Notes: generated by a model not told the origin, from the letters alone. 64,000 nt of DNA from Microbacterium ulmi (GCF_011759705.1 NZ_JAAOZF010000001.1:1361152-1425151); one strand, 5' to 3'; shown: positions 32,385-41,509, numbered from the stretch's first letter. Program-made: numbers and translations.

Positions 32385-33602
32385 CTAGACCTTGGCGTCC
32401 TGCCGCGGGATCACGACCTGCTTGATGATGAGCAGGATCGAGGCCGTGACCGGGATCGCGACGAGGGCGCCGAGAAGACCGAGGAGCGTGCCGCCGACGA
32501 GCGCGCCGATCACGACGAGGGCTCCGGGCACCGAGATCGTGCGGTTCATCACGCGGGGCGTGAGCACGTATGCCTCCAGCTGCATGTAGATCAGATAGAG
32601 GATCGCGAAGATGAGCGCCGACAGCGGGTTGGCGAACAGCGCGACGACGCTCGCGACGATCCAGAACAGCACCGAGCCGACCAGGGGGATGAGCGTGAGG
32701 CTGAATGCCACGACCGCCATGAGAGGCGGGAACGGCAGCCGCAGCGCGAGGAAGAGGATGAGGGTGACGATCGAGTTGCAGAACGCCAGGATCACCATCC
32801 CCATGAGATACCCGCCGATCGAGTCGGTGATCTGATCGGTCATCCCGGCGACCTTGGCACGAGTGCGGGCGGGCGCGAGGCGGTTGAACGACTGCTTCAT
32901 GATCGGCAGCGAGGCGAGGAAGTACAGGCTCAGGACCAGGATGATGATGAGCCCTGAGATGGTCGTCGCGATCGTGGCCCCGACCTGGAGGAACCCTCCG
33001 CCGATCGCCGCGATGTTGGCGGGGTTGCTGAAGAACTGCTGGATCTCGTGCAGCAGCAGCTCGATCGGATCGCCGAGCATGCCCTCGAGCCACCCGTAGA
33101 ACGCCGTCTGCTCGAAGTCCGCGATCATCTGCGGAAGATCCGTGATGAACTGCGCGATCTGTCGCACGACGGTCGGGATGATGAGCCACAGCACCGCCAC
33201 GAGCACGACGGCGAACGCCGTGTACACGATGACGATGCCCCACGCCCTCTTGACGCCGCGGGCCTCGAGCCACCGCACGACGGGGTCGAGCCCGAGGGCC
33301 GCGAACAGGGCGAAGACGATGTAGATGACGACCGTCGAGAGGTTCGTGAACGCGACGCCGAGGGCGAACGCGACGAGCCCTCCGAGCGTGAGGAACAGCC
33401 CCAGGGCGAACGGGTGGTTGACGTTGGCCCACATCGTGTGCGACGCAGGCGCTTCGCCGGCGGGTGCGGCGACCTCGTCGGGGGCGGGGTCGACGTGCCA
33501 CGCGTCACCGGTCGCGGCATCCGTCCCCGCGGTCGCATCCGCCGCGAGCGCGGCGCGTGCGTCGCGGCGCAGCGGGTCTGGACTCTCGTTCGAGGTCGTC
33601 AT
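32385..33602 (-). CDS. AI-2E family transporter (TqsA/PerM-like permease)
   Basis: A 405-residue membrane protein with eight predicted helices, the family PF01594-like layout (VFALFAALGLDPVVRWLEAR; YLMGMVILAFCNSI; LVGSVLFWIVASVVALF; VVIGALVGGTLLGLLGALVA). An acidic cytoplasmic N-terminus of about 65 residues is not part of the fold. Members export small solutes; autoinducer-2 export is only shown for a few, so the name is a family label. The ATG follows TAGAGT (33609-33614, minus) by six bases, suggesting a leaderless mRNA. Confidence 0.92.
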   Translation of the reverse strand: MTTSNESPDPLRRDARAALAADATAGTDAATGDAWHVDPAPDEVAAPAGEAPASHTMWANVNHPFALGLFLTLGGLVAFALGVAFTNLSTVVIYIVFALFAALGLDPVVRWLEARGVKRAWGIVIVYTAFAVVLVAVLWLIIPTVVRQIAQFITDLPQMIADFEQTAFYGWLEGMLGDPIELLLHEIQQFFSNPANIAAIGGGFLQVGATIATTISGLIIILVLSLYFLASLPIMKQSFNRLAPARTRAKVAGMTDQITDSIGGYLMGMVILAFCNSIVTLILFLALRLPFPPLMAVVAFSLTLIPLVGSVLFWIVASVVALFANPLSALIFAILYLIYMQLEAYVLTPRVMNRTISVPGALVVIGALVGGTLLGLLGALVAIPVTASILLIIKQVVIPRQDAKV

Positions 33603-33693
33603 GTGGCCACTCTAGGGTTCGCGCCGGTTCGGCGGCAGGAGCCGACCTCCGCGGATGACTCCCCGCGATAGGGTCGAGGTCGAGGAGGAGCCC

Positions 33694-33990
33694 ATGAGCG
33701 ACGACGACCCGACCCGCAGCCTGGCGCGGCTGCGAGGCAGCATCGACAACATCGACGCGGCGCTCATCCACCTGCTCGCCGAGCGCTTCAAGGCCACGCA
33801 GCAGGTGGGCGTGCTCAAGGCGGAGCACGGGATGCCCGCGTCGGATCCCGCGCGCGAGGATCAGCAGATCGCGCGCCTGCGCCGTCTCGCGGAAGAGGCC
33901 GACCTCGACCCCGAGTTCGCGGAGAAGTGGTTCAACTTCGTCGTGGCCGAGGTCATCCGCCACCACACCGCGGCAGCCGACGCGCGCTGA
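33694..33990 (+). CDS. Chorismate mutase, AroQ class
   Basis: A 98-residue all-helical protein with the AroQ pattern: LARLRGSIDNIDAALIHLLA (Arg in helix 1), then RFKATQQVGVLKAEHGMPAS with the conserved Lys, and DPAREDQQIARLRRLAEEA. It rearranges chorismate to prephenate for Phe/Tyr synthesis as a small homodimeric domain. ATG 33694 is chosen over an earlier in-frame start because GAGGAGGAG lies just upstream. A TAGGGT box is at 33669-33674. Confidence 0.92.
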   Translation: MSDDDPTRSLARLRGSIDNIDAALIHLLAERFKATQQVGVLKAEHGMPASDPAREDQQIARLRRLAEEADLDPEFAEKWFNFVVAEVIRHHTAAADAR

Positions 33991-34005
33991 CGCGCGAGCC
34001 CGCGT

Positions 34006-34518
34006 TCACTGCTGCACGCCCGACTGGCTGTCGAGCGGGTGCAGCTTGAGGCGGAGACACGAGATGCGGCCGGGGATGACCGCGGCCGTCCCATCGCTCA
34101 TGACGCAGGTGGTGAAGGCGTCGGGGACGACGCCGGGCGGGAGGTCCGTGGCCAGCGGGTCGTGGGACGGATCCAGGGCGCCGGATGCCCACACATCGGC
34201 GCAGGTCTGCTGAGCGTTGTCGATCGCTTCGGCTGCGTTGCCATCGCTCATAGCGACGGCGACGCCCTCGTAGGTGCCGTCGGCGTGGATGGCGGCCTGT
34301 GCGAAGCAGTGCACGACCATCGGCTGGGTGACCGGCTCGTCGCTGAGCCAGATCGTGCCCGCGACGGCGAGTCCGCCGACGGCGAAGACGGACGTGACGA
34401 TGGCGACGCGGCCCCAGACTGTGTGCCACCACCTGGGTCGGGTGAGGTCTGCGCGCATCCGGCTGAGGACGGCATGTTCGATCTCGACGCTGTGGGGCAT
34501 TGCGCGCTGCTCGCTCAC
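34006..34518 (-). CDS. Single-pass membrane protein, putative anti-sigma partner with four extracytoplasmic Cys
   Basis: A 170-residue protein coupled to the sigma gene (GTGA overlap at 34515-34518). A cytoplasmic N-terminus of about 35 residues is followed by a transmembrane helix (VAIVTSVFAVGGLAVAGTIW). About 115 extracytoplasmic residues carry four Cys (VVHCFAQ, QQTCADV, FTTCVMS, ISCLRLK). No zinc anti-sigma motif is present. The order TM, Cys, DG-containing strands, Cys, Cys-x-x-DG, VIPG, Cys resembles the partner of the other sigma factor at 13095-13745. A role as sigma regulator is inferred from pairing only. Confidence 0.75.
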   Translation of the reverse strand: MSEQRAMPHSVEIEHAVLSRMRADLTRPRWWHTVWGRVAIVTSVFAVGGLAVAGTIWLSDEPVTQPMVVHCFAQAAIHADGTYEGVAVAMSDGNAAEAIDNAQQTCADVWASGALDPSHDPLATDLPPGVVPDAFTTCVMSDGTAAVIPGRISCLRLKLHPLDSQSGVQQ

Positions 34519-35108
34519 GATGACACCTCCGCGATCAGATGCTGGTGGGGGCCGAGGCGGTCACGCAGTTTCGCCTTCGCGCGGGACAGACGGGACTTCA
34601 CCGTCCCCTCGGGGATGCCGAGAACGGCCGCGGCGTCTCGGATGCTCATCTCTTCCACGATGCAGAGCACGATGACGCTGGCGTCCTGCGCGGACGCTTC
34701 CGCGAGCGCCTTCCTCACAGCCTGCGTGATGGCCTTGCCGTCGACGACGCGGGCGACTTCGTCGGCGTGGTCGGGGAAGGCGTCGGCGCTCGGGATGTGG
34801 TTCAGGAGCCTCTTGTATCGGCGCTGCCCGCGGAGCTTGTTCTTGGCCGCGTATGCGACGACGGTGAGAAGCCACGGCAGGACCGACTGGTCGACGATCC
34901 GCACGTGCTCGCGTCTGCGCCACAGCTCGAGGAAGGCAGCGCCGACGACCTCCTCCGCGTCCCAGCTGGTCTGCGTCATCCGCAGTGCTGCGGCGTAGAG
35001 CCGCCGCTCGTGCCGGGCGATGAGCTGCCGCAGCGCCGACTCGTCGCCGTGAACGACGCGGAAGAGCAGGTCTGAGTCCGGGATCGGGTGTGGGTGTGGC
35101 TCGTGCAC
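34515..35108 (-). CDS. ECF-type RNA polymerase sigma factor
   Basis: A 197-residue sigma factor. Region 2 is DLLFRVVHGDESALRQLIAR through DAEEVVGAAFLELWRRR, in which the usual DxxQ/E position reads EEVV. Region 4 is ASVIVLCIVEEMSIRDAAAV through GIPEGTVKSRLSRAKAKLR. The GTG at 35108 begins MHEPHPHPIPDSD. It is followed by a coupled membrane partner. Direct targets are unknown; the adjacent ABC genes have their own GntR regulator and are not obviously in the same unit. Confidence 0.9.
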   Translation of the reverse strand: MHEPHPHPIPDSDLLFRVVHGDESALRQLIARHERRLYAAALRMTQTSWDAEEVVGAAFLELWRRREHVRIVDQSVLPWLLTVVAYAAKNKLRGQRRYKRLLNHIPSADAFPDHADEVARVVDGKAITQAVRKALAEASAQDASVIVLCIVEEMSIRDAAAVLGIPEGTVKSRLSRAKAKLRDRLGPHQHLIAEVSS

Positions 35109-35212
35109 GGCGACCTATCGACAGCGGCTGCTCTCACGCGTGTGGAGCGACCTGAACACGATATGTGCTCGGGATGCGGGGCAGACGCGCCCTGTGGAGA
35201 GCTGCCCCGGGT

Positions 35213-35938
35213 CTACGGGGTCGCGCGACGCAGCGTGAGGTACGACACCCCCGCCAGCACGACGCCGAGCACGAGGCCCCATCCGGCGAGGCCCACAGCG
35301 CCCGCCGTCGCGAACCACGTTCCCAGCTGCGCCCAGGCGTTCGTCCGGATGACGAGCCACAGGAGCCCGACGAGCGCGAGCCCGATGCCCACGAGCGTGA
35401 CGACGAGCCGCAGCGTGCCGAAACGCTTGTAGATCGTCGCCGCCCAGAAGCCGAAGACGAAGAAGAGCATCGCGATGACGAAGTAGAAGAAGGCGGCCGC
35501 GAGGGGTCCTCCTTCCCACACCCAGGCGAGGTAGAAGAAGTACCCGTTGACGCCCCATCCGGTTGTCGCCTGCTCGATCAGCCCGCCGACGACGAAGACG
35601 ATTGCGAGGAGCACCGCCGTCATGCCGGCCGTCAGCAGCGTGCCGAGGAAGAACTCCCGGCGCGTGACGCTCATCGCCTGCGAGAACGGGAACGTGAATG
35701 TCAGCGCCTGGATGCCGATCGCGAGGAAGTACCACAGCGGCGCCTGCGACCCGCCGCTCCATTTGACGCCGTCGTACGGGATCATCGACCAGATCACGAT
35801 CGAGAGCAGGAGCGACCCCGAAAGGATGATGAGCGGGATCCAGACGAACGTCTGACGGTTGACGAGCTGCATGCGCACGACGTTGACCGTGCGCGGCCAC
35901 AGCGAGTCGCGGGTCTGCGCGGGGGTGATGGCGGTCAC
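35213..35938 (-). CDS. ABC-2-type membrane permease, YtrA-type operon
   Basis: A 241-residue protein with six hydrophobic helices and no soluble domain, starting GTG inside the last codons of the ATPase gene. The order GntR, ATPase, permease matches the ytr/bcr-type operons that respond to wall-active compounds in Gram-positive bacteria. The permease itself is poorly conserved; the assignment rests on topology and gene order. Confidence 0.82.
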   Translation of the reverse strand: MTAITPAQTRDSLWPRTVNVVRMQLVNRQTFVWIPLIILSGSLLLSIVIWSMIPYDGVKWSGGSQAPLWYFLAIGIQALTFTFPFSQAMSVTRREFFLGTLLTAGMTAVLLAIVFVVGGLIEQATTGWGVNGYFFYLAWVWEGGPLAAAFFYFVIAMLFFVFGFWAATIYKRFGTLRLVVTLVGIGLALVGLLWLVIRTNAWAQLGTWFATAGAVGLAGWGLVLGVVLAGVSYLTLRRATP

Positions 35939-36861
35939 CGGTGGACTCCTTCGTCGATGGCATCGGGGAGATCGGCGGATGCCTCACTCCCCGTCGTGTG
36001 CTGGGTGAGTCGGACGATCAGCTGCTGCAGCGAGACGGGCCCGACCTCGAGCCCCGCGGCGGCGAGGCGTCGGCGCTCGTCCGGAGTGAGGCCGCCGAGC
36101 ACCGTGACGGAGGTCACGCGCCCGAGGCTCTCGCGGTGGAGCACCTCGCGGCCGGCGACGAACGCCTCGACGGCGGCGGTGTCGCCGACGATCGACGCGG
36201 CGCGGTCGCGCACGGCATCCGTCTCCTCGTCGAGGATGATCCGCCCGCGGTCGATCACGAGCACACGCTCGAGAAGGTTCGCGACCTCGTCGATGAGGTG
36301 GCTCGACAGGATGACCGTGCGCGGATGCTCCGCGTAGTCCTCGAGGAGCCGGTCGTAGAAGATCTGGCGCGCGACGGCGTCCAGGCCGAGGTACGGCTCG
36401 TCGAAGAACGTGATCTCGGCGCGCGACGCGATGCCGATGATGACGCCGACCGCGGACAGCTGGCCGCGGGAGAGCTTCTTGATGGTCTTGCTCATGGGAA
36501 GCTGGAACTCGTCGACGAGCCTGTCGGCGAGCTCCTGGTTCCAGTGGGGGAAGAAGAGCCGCGCCGTGCGGAACGCGTGGCGGGGCTTCGCATCCTCCGG
36601 GTACTTCTGGCTCTCGCGCACGAAGCACATGCGGCTGAGCACGCGCGCGTTCTCGTACGGATGCTCTCCGAAGACCTTGACGTCGCCGCCCGTGGCGAAG
36701 TTCTGCGCCGTCAGGATCGACATGACTGTCGTCTTGCCGGCTCCGTTGCGTCCGAGCAGCCCGTAGATGCGGTCCTTCTCGATCGCGAAGCTCACGTCGT
36801 CGACGGCGACCGTCTCGCGGTAGCGCTTGGTGAGGTGCTGAACCTCGACGACAGCGGTCAT
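35935..36861 (-). CDS. ABC transporter ATP-binding protein, YtrA-type operon
   Basis: A 308-residue ATPase with Walker A LLGRNGAGKTTVMS (near 35-47), a degenerate signature LSRGQLSAVGVIIG, Walker B ITFFDEPYLGLDA and the H-loop SSHLIDE. The C-terminal 90 residues form an extra regulatory domain. Start and stop overlap both neighbours by four bases. It drives the permease at 35213-35938. Confidence 0.93.
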   Translation of the reverse strand: MTAVVEVQHLTKRYRETVAVDDVSFAIEKDRIYGLLGRNGAGKTTVMSILTAQNFATGGDVKVFGEHPYENARVLSRMCFVRESQKYPEDAKPRHAFRTARLFFPHWNQELADRLVDEFQLPMSKTIKKLSRGQLSAVGVIIGIASRAEITFFDEPYLGLDAVARQIFYDRLLEDYAEHPRTVILSSHLIDEVANLLERVLVIDRGRIILDEETDAVRDRAASIVGDTAAVEAFVAGREVLHRESLGRVTSVTVLGGLTPDERRRLAAAGLEVGPVSLQQLIVRLTQHTTGSEASADLPDAIDEGVHR

Positions 36862-37250
36862 CGTGGGGTCCTCTCGATGGTGGCGGATGCCGAGCCTTCT
36901 GCGCGTGCGCGCACGAGGTCGACGAGGTCGGCGGGCCCGAGCCCCAGCTTGCGGGCTTCGGCGAGGAGCGGGTCGACGTAGCGGTCCGCGAACGCCGCGA
37001 GCCGTTCGGTGCGCAGCAGGTCCCGCGCGCCGGGCGAGACGAACATCCCGATCCCGCGGCGCTTGTACAGCACGCCCTTGTCGGCGAGCATCGCGATCCC
37101 CTTCGCTGCCGTCGCGGGATTGACGCGATAGAAGACGGCGAGCTCGTTCGTCGATGGGGCCTGTCCCTCTGCGGGAAGGCTCCCGTCGATGATCGAGTCC
37201 TCGACGCTCTCCGCGATCTGGAGGAAGAGCGCCCGTCCTTCTTCGATCAC
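36858..37250 (-). CDS. GntR-family regulator, YtrA subfamily
   Basis: A 130-residue protein with a winged HTH (QIAESVEDSIIDGSLPAEGQ; STNELAVFYRVNPATAAKGI) and a short C-terminal helical dimerisation tail, the size of the YtrA subgroup. The GTG at 37250 has GGAG nine bases upstream. It leads the GntR-ATPase-permease operon. An imperfect 24-bp dyad at 37268-37291 lies just upstream and is the likely autoregulatory site. Confidence 0.92.
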   Translation of the reverse strand: MIEEGRALFLQIAESVEDSIIDGSLPAEGQAPSTNELAVFYRVNPATAAKGIAMLADKGVLYKRRGIGMFVSPGARDLLRTERLAAFADRYVDPLLAEARKLGLGPADLVDLVRARAEGSASATIERTPR

Positions 37251-37267
37251 GTGTGCTCCGCTTGCTC

Positions 37268-37291
37268 GGTTACTTACTTGACTAACTAACC
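37268..37291. promoter_or_regulatory. Imperfect dyad, candidate YtrA-type operator
   Basis: GGTTACTTACTT followed by GACTAACTAACC forms a 24-bp inverted repeat matching at 9 of 12 arm positions. It is AT-rich and 18 bases upstream of the GntR gene start. TTGCAT (37292-37297, minus) next to it could be the -35 box. Such TTA/TAA-stepped dyads are usual for YtrA-family repressors. Confidence 0.6.
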
Positions 37292-37333
37292 ATGCAACAA
37301 GTCCGCACGACTGTCAACCCTCGGCGGATGCCG

Positions 37334-37362
37334 TTGACCGCGGTCACGGGCGGCAATAGGTT
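37334..37362 (+). promoter_or_regulatory. Leaderless promoter for the gene at 37369
   Basis: TTGACC (37334-37339), a 17-bp spacer, then TAGGTT (37357-37362), with the ATG six bases further on at 37369. Spacing and sequence fit a housekeeping sigma promoter that starts transcription at or next to the start codon. Confidence 0.7.
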
Positions 37363-37368
37363 CGCACC

Positions 37369-37755
37369 ATGTCCGCGCCCGCCGTCATCCCTCACGCGGA
37401 GGACCCCGTCGTGACGATGCGCCCGGACGACGTGCGCGCGCTCGGTTCGGCCCACCGCGCCGGCTTCGACGTCGAGACGATGCCCGACGTCGTCCAGCTC
37501 GACAAGCCGTACCCGGGCGGCCAGGAGATCATCGACTCCGGCGCCGTGTTCGACGCCCTCCGCGACCGCGCGGATGCCGCTCGCATCCGCCTCGGGGCCT
37601 TGCCGGCGGAGTTCCTGCGCGAGTTCCTGCTCAGGCCCGTCGCGACCGCCGTGCTGCACGAGGCCTGCGCGGACCGGCCGCCGCTCGGCGAAGACCACAC
37701 CGATGCGATCGCGCGTGCCTGCCGCACGTCGTGGGATCTCCCCTGCCACGCATGA
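37369..37755 (+). CDS. Conserved hypothetical protein in a patatin/acyltransferase operon
   Basis: A 128-residue soluble protein (FDVETMPDVVQLDKPYPGGQ; ALPAEFLREFLLRPVATAVL) without a motif I recognise. It has a strong leaderless promoter and its stop overlaps the start of the patatin gene by four bases, so it is translated with lipid-related enzymes. Its role is unknown. Confidence 0.75.
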   Translation: MSAPAVIPHAEDPVVTMRPDDVRALGSAHRAGFDVETMPDVVQLDKPYPGGQEIIDSGAVFDALRDRADAARIRLGALPAEFLREFLLRPVATAVLHEACADRPPLGEDHTDAIARACRTSWDLPCHA

Positions 37756-38582
37756 TCTCCTCACCCGTCGCGTTCGTCCTGGGGGGCGGCGGCGTCCGGG
37801 GCGCCGTCGAGGTCGGGATGCTGCACGCCCTGCTCGAGCGCGGCATCCGTCCCCAGCTCGTCGTGGGCACCTCGATCGGCGCGATCAACGGCGCACAGGT
37901 CGCGGCCGATCCGAGCCTCGCGGTGATCGACAGGCTCATCGACTCATGGGCATCGCCCGAGGCGGCCGCCGTATACGGCGACGGCTTCCTCACGCAGACG
38001 CGGCGGCTCGTGAGGACGCGCACGCACCTCAACTCGCCGCAGCCCCTGCGGGAGCTGCTCGAGCGAAGGCTCGGGGCCGACGCGACGTTCGAGGGCCTCG
38101 CCGTGCCGCTCAAGGTCGTCGCGGCGTCGATCGAGCGCGCGGCCGAGCGCGTGTTCGAGTCGGGTCCGCTCATCGACGCGATCATGGCGTCCGCGGCCGT
38201 GCCAGGTCTGTTCCCCGCCGCGGTGATCGACGGCGAGCACTTCATCGACGGCGGGGTCGTGAACTCCATCCCGATCGGCCCAGCCGTCGCGGCGGGGGCA
38301 CGGACGATCTTCGTGCTGCAGGTGGGGCGCGTCGAAGAGCCGCTGGAGCCTCCGCGCACGGCCATGGAGACGGCGCGGGTCGCCTTCGAGATCGCGCGCC
38401 GGCACCGCTACGCGTGGGACGTGTCGCACCTGCCCGCCGACGTGCGGCTGCACGTCCTGCCCAGCGGAGGGTCGCTCGACGGCGACGACTCGCTCATGGC
38501 GTACCGGCGCACCTCGACCGTCCGCGCCCGCATCGACCGCGCCTACGCGGCGGCCCATGCGTATCTCGAGGAGATCGCATGA
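37752..38582 (+). CDS. Patatin-like phospholipase
   Basis: A 276-residue serine lipase with all elements of the catalytic dyad: oxyanion loop GGGGVRGAVEVG near residues 10-21, nucleophile Ser41 in GTSIG, and Asp166 in DGG. It should hydrolyse acyl ester bonds of phospholipids or other lipids. It overlaps both its neighbours by four bases. The downstream gene is an acyltransferase, suggesting a lipid remodelling unit. Confidence 0.93.
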   Translation: MISSPVAFVLGGGGVRGAVEVGMLHALLERGIRPQLVVGTSIGAINGAQVAADPSLAVIDRLIDSWASPEAAAVYGDGFLTQTRRLVRTRTHLNSPQPLRELLERRLGADATFEGLAVPLKVVAASIERAAERVFESGPLIDAIMASAAVPGLFPAAVIDGEHFIDGGVVNSIPIGPAVAAGARTIFVLQVGRVEEPLEPPRTAMETARVAFEIARRHRYAWDVSHLPADVRLHVLPSGGSLDGDDSLMAYRRTSTVRARIDRAYAAAHAYLEEIA

Positions 38583-39646
38583 GGATCCCGCCGCGGTGGC
38601 TGCGGCGCGTCGTCTTCGCGCCGCTCCTCGTGGTCGCGACGGCGTTCGTGATCGGCCTCGAGCCGCTCTGGCTCATCGTCGCGCTCGCCCTGACCTCGCT
38701 CGTTCCCGGGCGCTTCCGGCTTCCGCGCGTCGTCCTCCTCGCGACGGTCTACCTCCTGTGGGACACGGCGCTCGTCGTCGTGCTCTTCGTGCTGTGGATC
38801 GCCTCGGGCTTCGGCTGGAAGCTGCGCTCGCCGGCGTTCCTGCGCGCGCACTATCGCGTGGGCGCGTGGGCGCTGCGGGCGCTGTTCTGGGTGTTCGGCG
38901 GAGTTCTGCGGCTCGACATCGTCACGACGGGATCGGATGATCCGGATGCCGCCGCCGCCCACGCCGACTTCCAGGCGCTCCTCTCGCCCGGCGCGCCGCT
39001 CGTCCTCGCCGCCCGGCACGGCGGTCCGGGCGACTCGTTCATCCTCGTCCACACGCTCCTGAACGCGGTCGACCGCGAGCCGCGCATCGTCCTCAAGGAC
39101 ACGCTGCAGTGGGACCCCGGCATCGACATCCTGCTCAATCGCCTGCCGACACGGTTCATCACCCCCTCGGGGTTCGGCGCGAAGCGCGCGGGCGGCGGCG
39201 TGGGAGTCGAGGAGCGCATCGCCGACCTCGCGACAGGCCTCGACGACGACGACGCGCTCGTGATCTTCCCCGAGGGCGGCCAGGTGTCGGCGAAGCGCAG
39301 GCGCAGCCGCATCGAACGGCTGCGCACTTCGGGGCGCATCGAGCTCGCCCAGCGCGCGCGGGCCCTTCGCCACGTCATGCCGCCGCAGCCGGGTGGAGTG
39401 CATGCGGCGCTGGATGCCGCGCCCGACGCCGACATGGTCTTCATCGGCCACACGGGCCTCGATCGGCTCCTCACCCTCGGCGACATCTGGCGCGAGCTGC
39501 CGATGGACAAGCGCATCACGATGCACGCGTGGCGCGTGCCGCACGCGGAGATCCCGCAGGGCCGCGACGCACAGGCCGAGTGGCTGTTCGCGTGGTTCGA
39601 GCGCATCGACGCGTGGATCGAGGAGCACAATCCCCTCGACGCATGA
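38579..39646 (+). CDS. PlsC-like 1-acylglycerol-3-phosphate acyltransferase family protein
   Basis: A 355-residue protein with three N-terminal hydrophobic segments (about 8-105). An acyltransferase domain follows with the HX4D motif as His147-GGPG-Asp152 and a later FPEGG (the P-E-G block). It also has AFLRAHYRVGAWAL and the MVFIGHTGLDRL segment. It would transfer an acyl chain to a lysolipid at the membrane. It is the last gene of the operon with the patatin. Confidence 0.87.
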   Translation: MRIPPRWLRRVVFAPLLVVATAFVIGLEPLWLIVALALTSLVPGRFRLPRVVLLATVYLLWDTALVVVLFVLWIASGFGWKLRSPAFLRAHYRVGAWALRALFWVFGGVLRLDIVTTGSDDPDAAAAHADFQALLSPGAPLVLAARHGGPGDSFILVHTLLNAVDREPRIVLKDTLQWDPGIDILLNRLPTRFITPSGFGAKRAGGGVGVEERIADLATGLDDDDALVIFPEGGQVSAKRRRSRIERLRTSGRIELAQRARALRHVMPPQPGGVHAALDAAPDADMVFIGHTGLDRLLTLGDIWRELPMDKRITMHAWRVPHAEIPQGRDAQAEWLFAWFERIDAWIEEHNPLDA

Positions 39647-39670
39647 GCGCGAGGCTCCGGGCGGGCGGGG

Positions 39671-40582
39671 TCAGCCGGCCGCGGGCGGGCTGTCGCGGCG
39701 CGGTGCGCGCGACGGCACGGGCCACGGCCCCGCGGGGTCGGGTCGCGGCGTCGGAGCCGGGGAGGCCGCGGCATCCGCCTGTCCCGCCTCGGGGTCCTGC
39801 GCCGCCTCGGCGTCGTGCGCCGCCTCGGGCGCCTGCGCGACCGAGCCCGTCGTGAGCTCGAGCGCGACCTTCTCCTCGAGCACGACGATCGCCTCGTCCG
39901 AGAGCGAGATGAGCCCGTCGAGCTCCTGCCGCACGCGCCGATACGCGAGCTGGCGCTCGGCCGGCGTCGCGGCCTTGTCGATCGCGACGGTGAGCAGCTG
40001 CTTGGCGGTGTCGAGGCGCTTGCGCTCGACCTCCGAGAACGACGAGTCCTTGATGCGGCGCGCGTCGCGCTCGGCGAGATCGAACGCGACCTCGTAGTCG
40101 GTCACGGCCGTGCGGTACTCCGCGAGCTGCTCGCTCGTGAGCTTCGCCTTGACGGAGGCCGGGCGCAGTCCGTCGGCGACGCGCTTCGCGCGCAGGAACG
40201 ATGCCGTGAGCGGCTGGCGTCCGTCGCTCATGGCGGGGAACGCGATGAGCTTCGCGACGTCGAGCTCGTAGTCGAGCCAGCGCGCCGTCACGGCGTCGTG
40301 GGCCTTGAACAGGCGCTCGAGCTGGCTGCGCTGCGGGTCGGGGGCGGGCTCGGCGGCGGGGATCGCAGCAGTCGGGAACCCGGCCGAGGCGGGGAGCGGT
40401 GCGCGCCCGCGCGCGGCCGCCTCTGCCGCCTTCAGCTCGGCCTTCGCGTGCAGGACCTCGAGGCGCTGCTTGTGCCTGCGGCGCGACCGGCGCTCCCAGG
40501 CGCTGCCGACCGACGCCATCACGCCGAACAGCGGAAAGGCGAGCCACCAGAAGTTGCCGAGGAACTCGAAGACCGGACCCAC
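39671..40582 (-). CDS. Membrane-anchored helical protein with C-terminal WPVPSR motif (paralog A)
   Basis: A 303-residue protein: one N-terminal membrane helix (FWWLAFPLFGVMASVGSAW), a basic stretch, and a helical body. The body includes HDAVTARWLDYELDVAKLIA. A disordered Ala/Pro/Asp tail ends in GPWPVPSR plus about ten residues. It shares body and tail motif with the neighbour at 40622-41509. No family recognised. The GTG at 40582 lies six bases behind TACCAT (40589-40594, minus). Confidence 0.78.
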   Translation of the reverse strand: MGPVFEFLGNFWWLAFPLFGVMASVGSAWERRSRRRHKQRLEVLHAKAELKAAEAAARGRAPLPASAGFPTAAIPAAEPAPDPQRSQLERLFKAHDAVTARWLDYELDVAKLIAFPAMSDGRQPLTASFLRAKRVADGLRPASVKAKLTSEQLAEYRTAVTDYEVAFDLAERDARRIKDSSFSEVERKRLDTAKQLLTVAIDKAATPAERQLAYRRVRQELDGLISLSDEAIVVLEEKVALELTTGSVAQAPEAAHDAEAAQDPEAGQADAAASPAPTPRPDPAGPWPVPSRAPRRDSPPAAG

Positions 40583-40621
40583 CCTGTCATGGTAGCCGCG
40601 CGTTCGACGCGGCGGCCGGGC

Positions 40622-41509
40622 TCAAGGCGAGCCCGAAGGCTTCGACGTGCGCGAGGGGACGGGCCACACCCCCTCCGCGGGGCGCTCGGACGGGCTCGGT
40701 GCTGCCGTGGGAGGCGGGGCCGAGCCGAGCACCTCGCGCCAGCGGATCGTGCGGAGCCGGTCGGTCGCCGCTTCGCTGAACGCGACGGCGGCCTCGACGA
40801 ACGCCGAGCCGGTCGTCCGCGCAGGCTCGGGCAGCTCGCCGCGCGCCGCCGCGATCGCCGCGCGCTCGGCCGCGTCGAACGCGAGCTCGGCCGCCCGCAC
40901 GGCGGCGCTGTAGCGCGCGAACTCGACGGGCATCACACGGGTCTGCTCCGCCGCAGGCCGAAGGCGGCGCGCCTCGCGGTGCGCACGGAGGAAGGCGAGG
41001 GTCGCGGGATGCCGCGCGTCGAGCAGCTGCGGGAACGCGAGCGCACGCGCGGCATCCGTCTCGTACTCCATCCACCGCGCCGTGACGGCGTCGTCGGCGG
41101 CCATGAGGCGCTGCAGGGGAAGAGGATCAGCCTTCGACGCCGAGTGGTATCGCTGCAGCGCGGCCTTCGTGCGGGCATGGGTCGCGCGCACCAGCAGCGA
41201 CGCGGCCCGCTGCGCGTCCTTCGCGGCCTGGTGCGCGCGGCGTGCGGCTGCCGCGTCCGGCGCCCCCGCGACGGGAGGATACGTCTGCGCGCGCGCGGCG
41301 AGCACCTCGGCCTGTGCCGAGCGCGTCTGTGCCCGCGCTGCGACGAGGGCCGCTCGGGCCGCGCGCTCATGGTGCCGTGCCGCGTCGACCTCGAGTCTGC
41401 GTGCACGGCGCCGGCTCGTCGTGAGGGCGCCGTAACTCACGGCTCCGGCACCCACGACCGCCGGAGCGATCCACCACCAGTCGGCGGCAACCGCGAGGAT
41501 CTGCTCCAC
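40622..41509 (-). CDS. Membrane-anchored helical protein with C-terminal WPVPSR motif (paralog B)
   Basis: A 295-residue protein with the same plan as its downstream neighbour: N-terminal helix (WWWIAPAVVGAGAVSYGAL), Arg-rich segment and coiled helical body. The body carries DDAVTARWMEYETDAARALA, then FLRAHREARRLRPA. A Pro/Ser tail ends in VWPVPSRTSKPSGSP. The GTG at 41509 lies six bases after TAGCAT (41516-41521, minus). Its promoter box and leader GACAGC nearly match those of paralog A, so the promoter was duplicated with the gene. Confidence 0.78.
   Translation of the reverse strand: MEQILAVAADWWWIAPAVVGAGAVSYGALTTSRRRARRLEVDAARHHERAARAALVAARAQTRSAQAEVLAARAQTYPPVAGAPDAAAARRAHQAAKDAQRAASLLVRATHARTKAALQRYHSASKADPLPLQRLMAADDAVTARWMEYETDAARALAFPQLLDARHPATLAFLRAHREARRLRPAAEQTRVMPVEFARYSAAVRAAELAFDAAERAAIAAARGELPEPARTTGSAFVEAAVAFSEAATDRLRTIRWREVLGSAPPPTAAPSPSERPAEGVWPVPSRTSKPSGSP

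Noticed and set aside
37631..39774. Minus-strand frames opposite the patatin and acyltransferase genes
   Set aside because: No motifs; the plus-strand genes have GXSXG, DGG and HX4D motifs and coupled starts.
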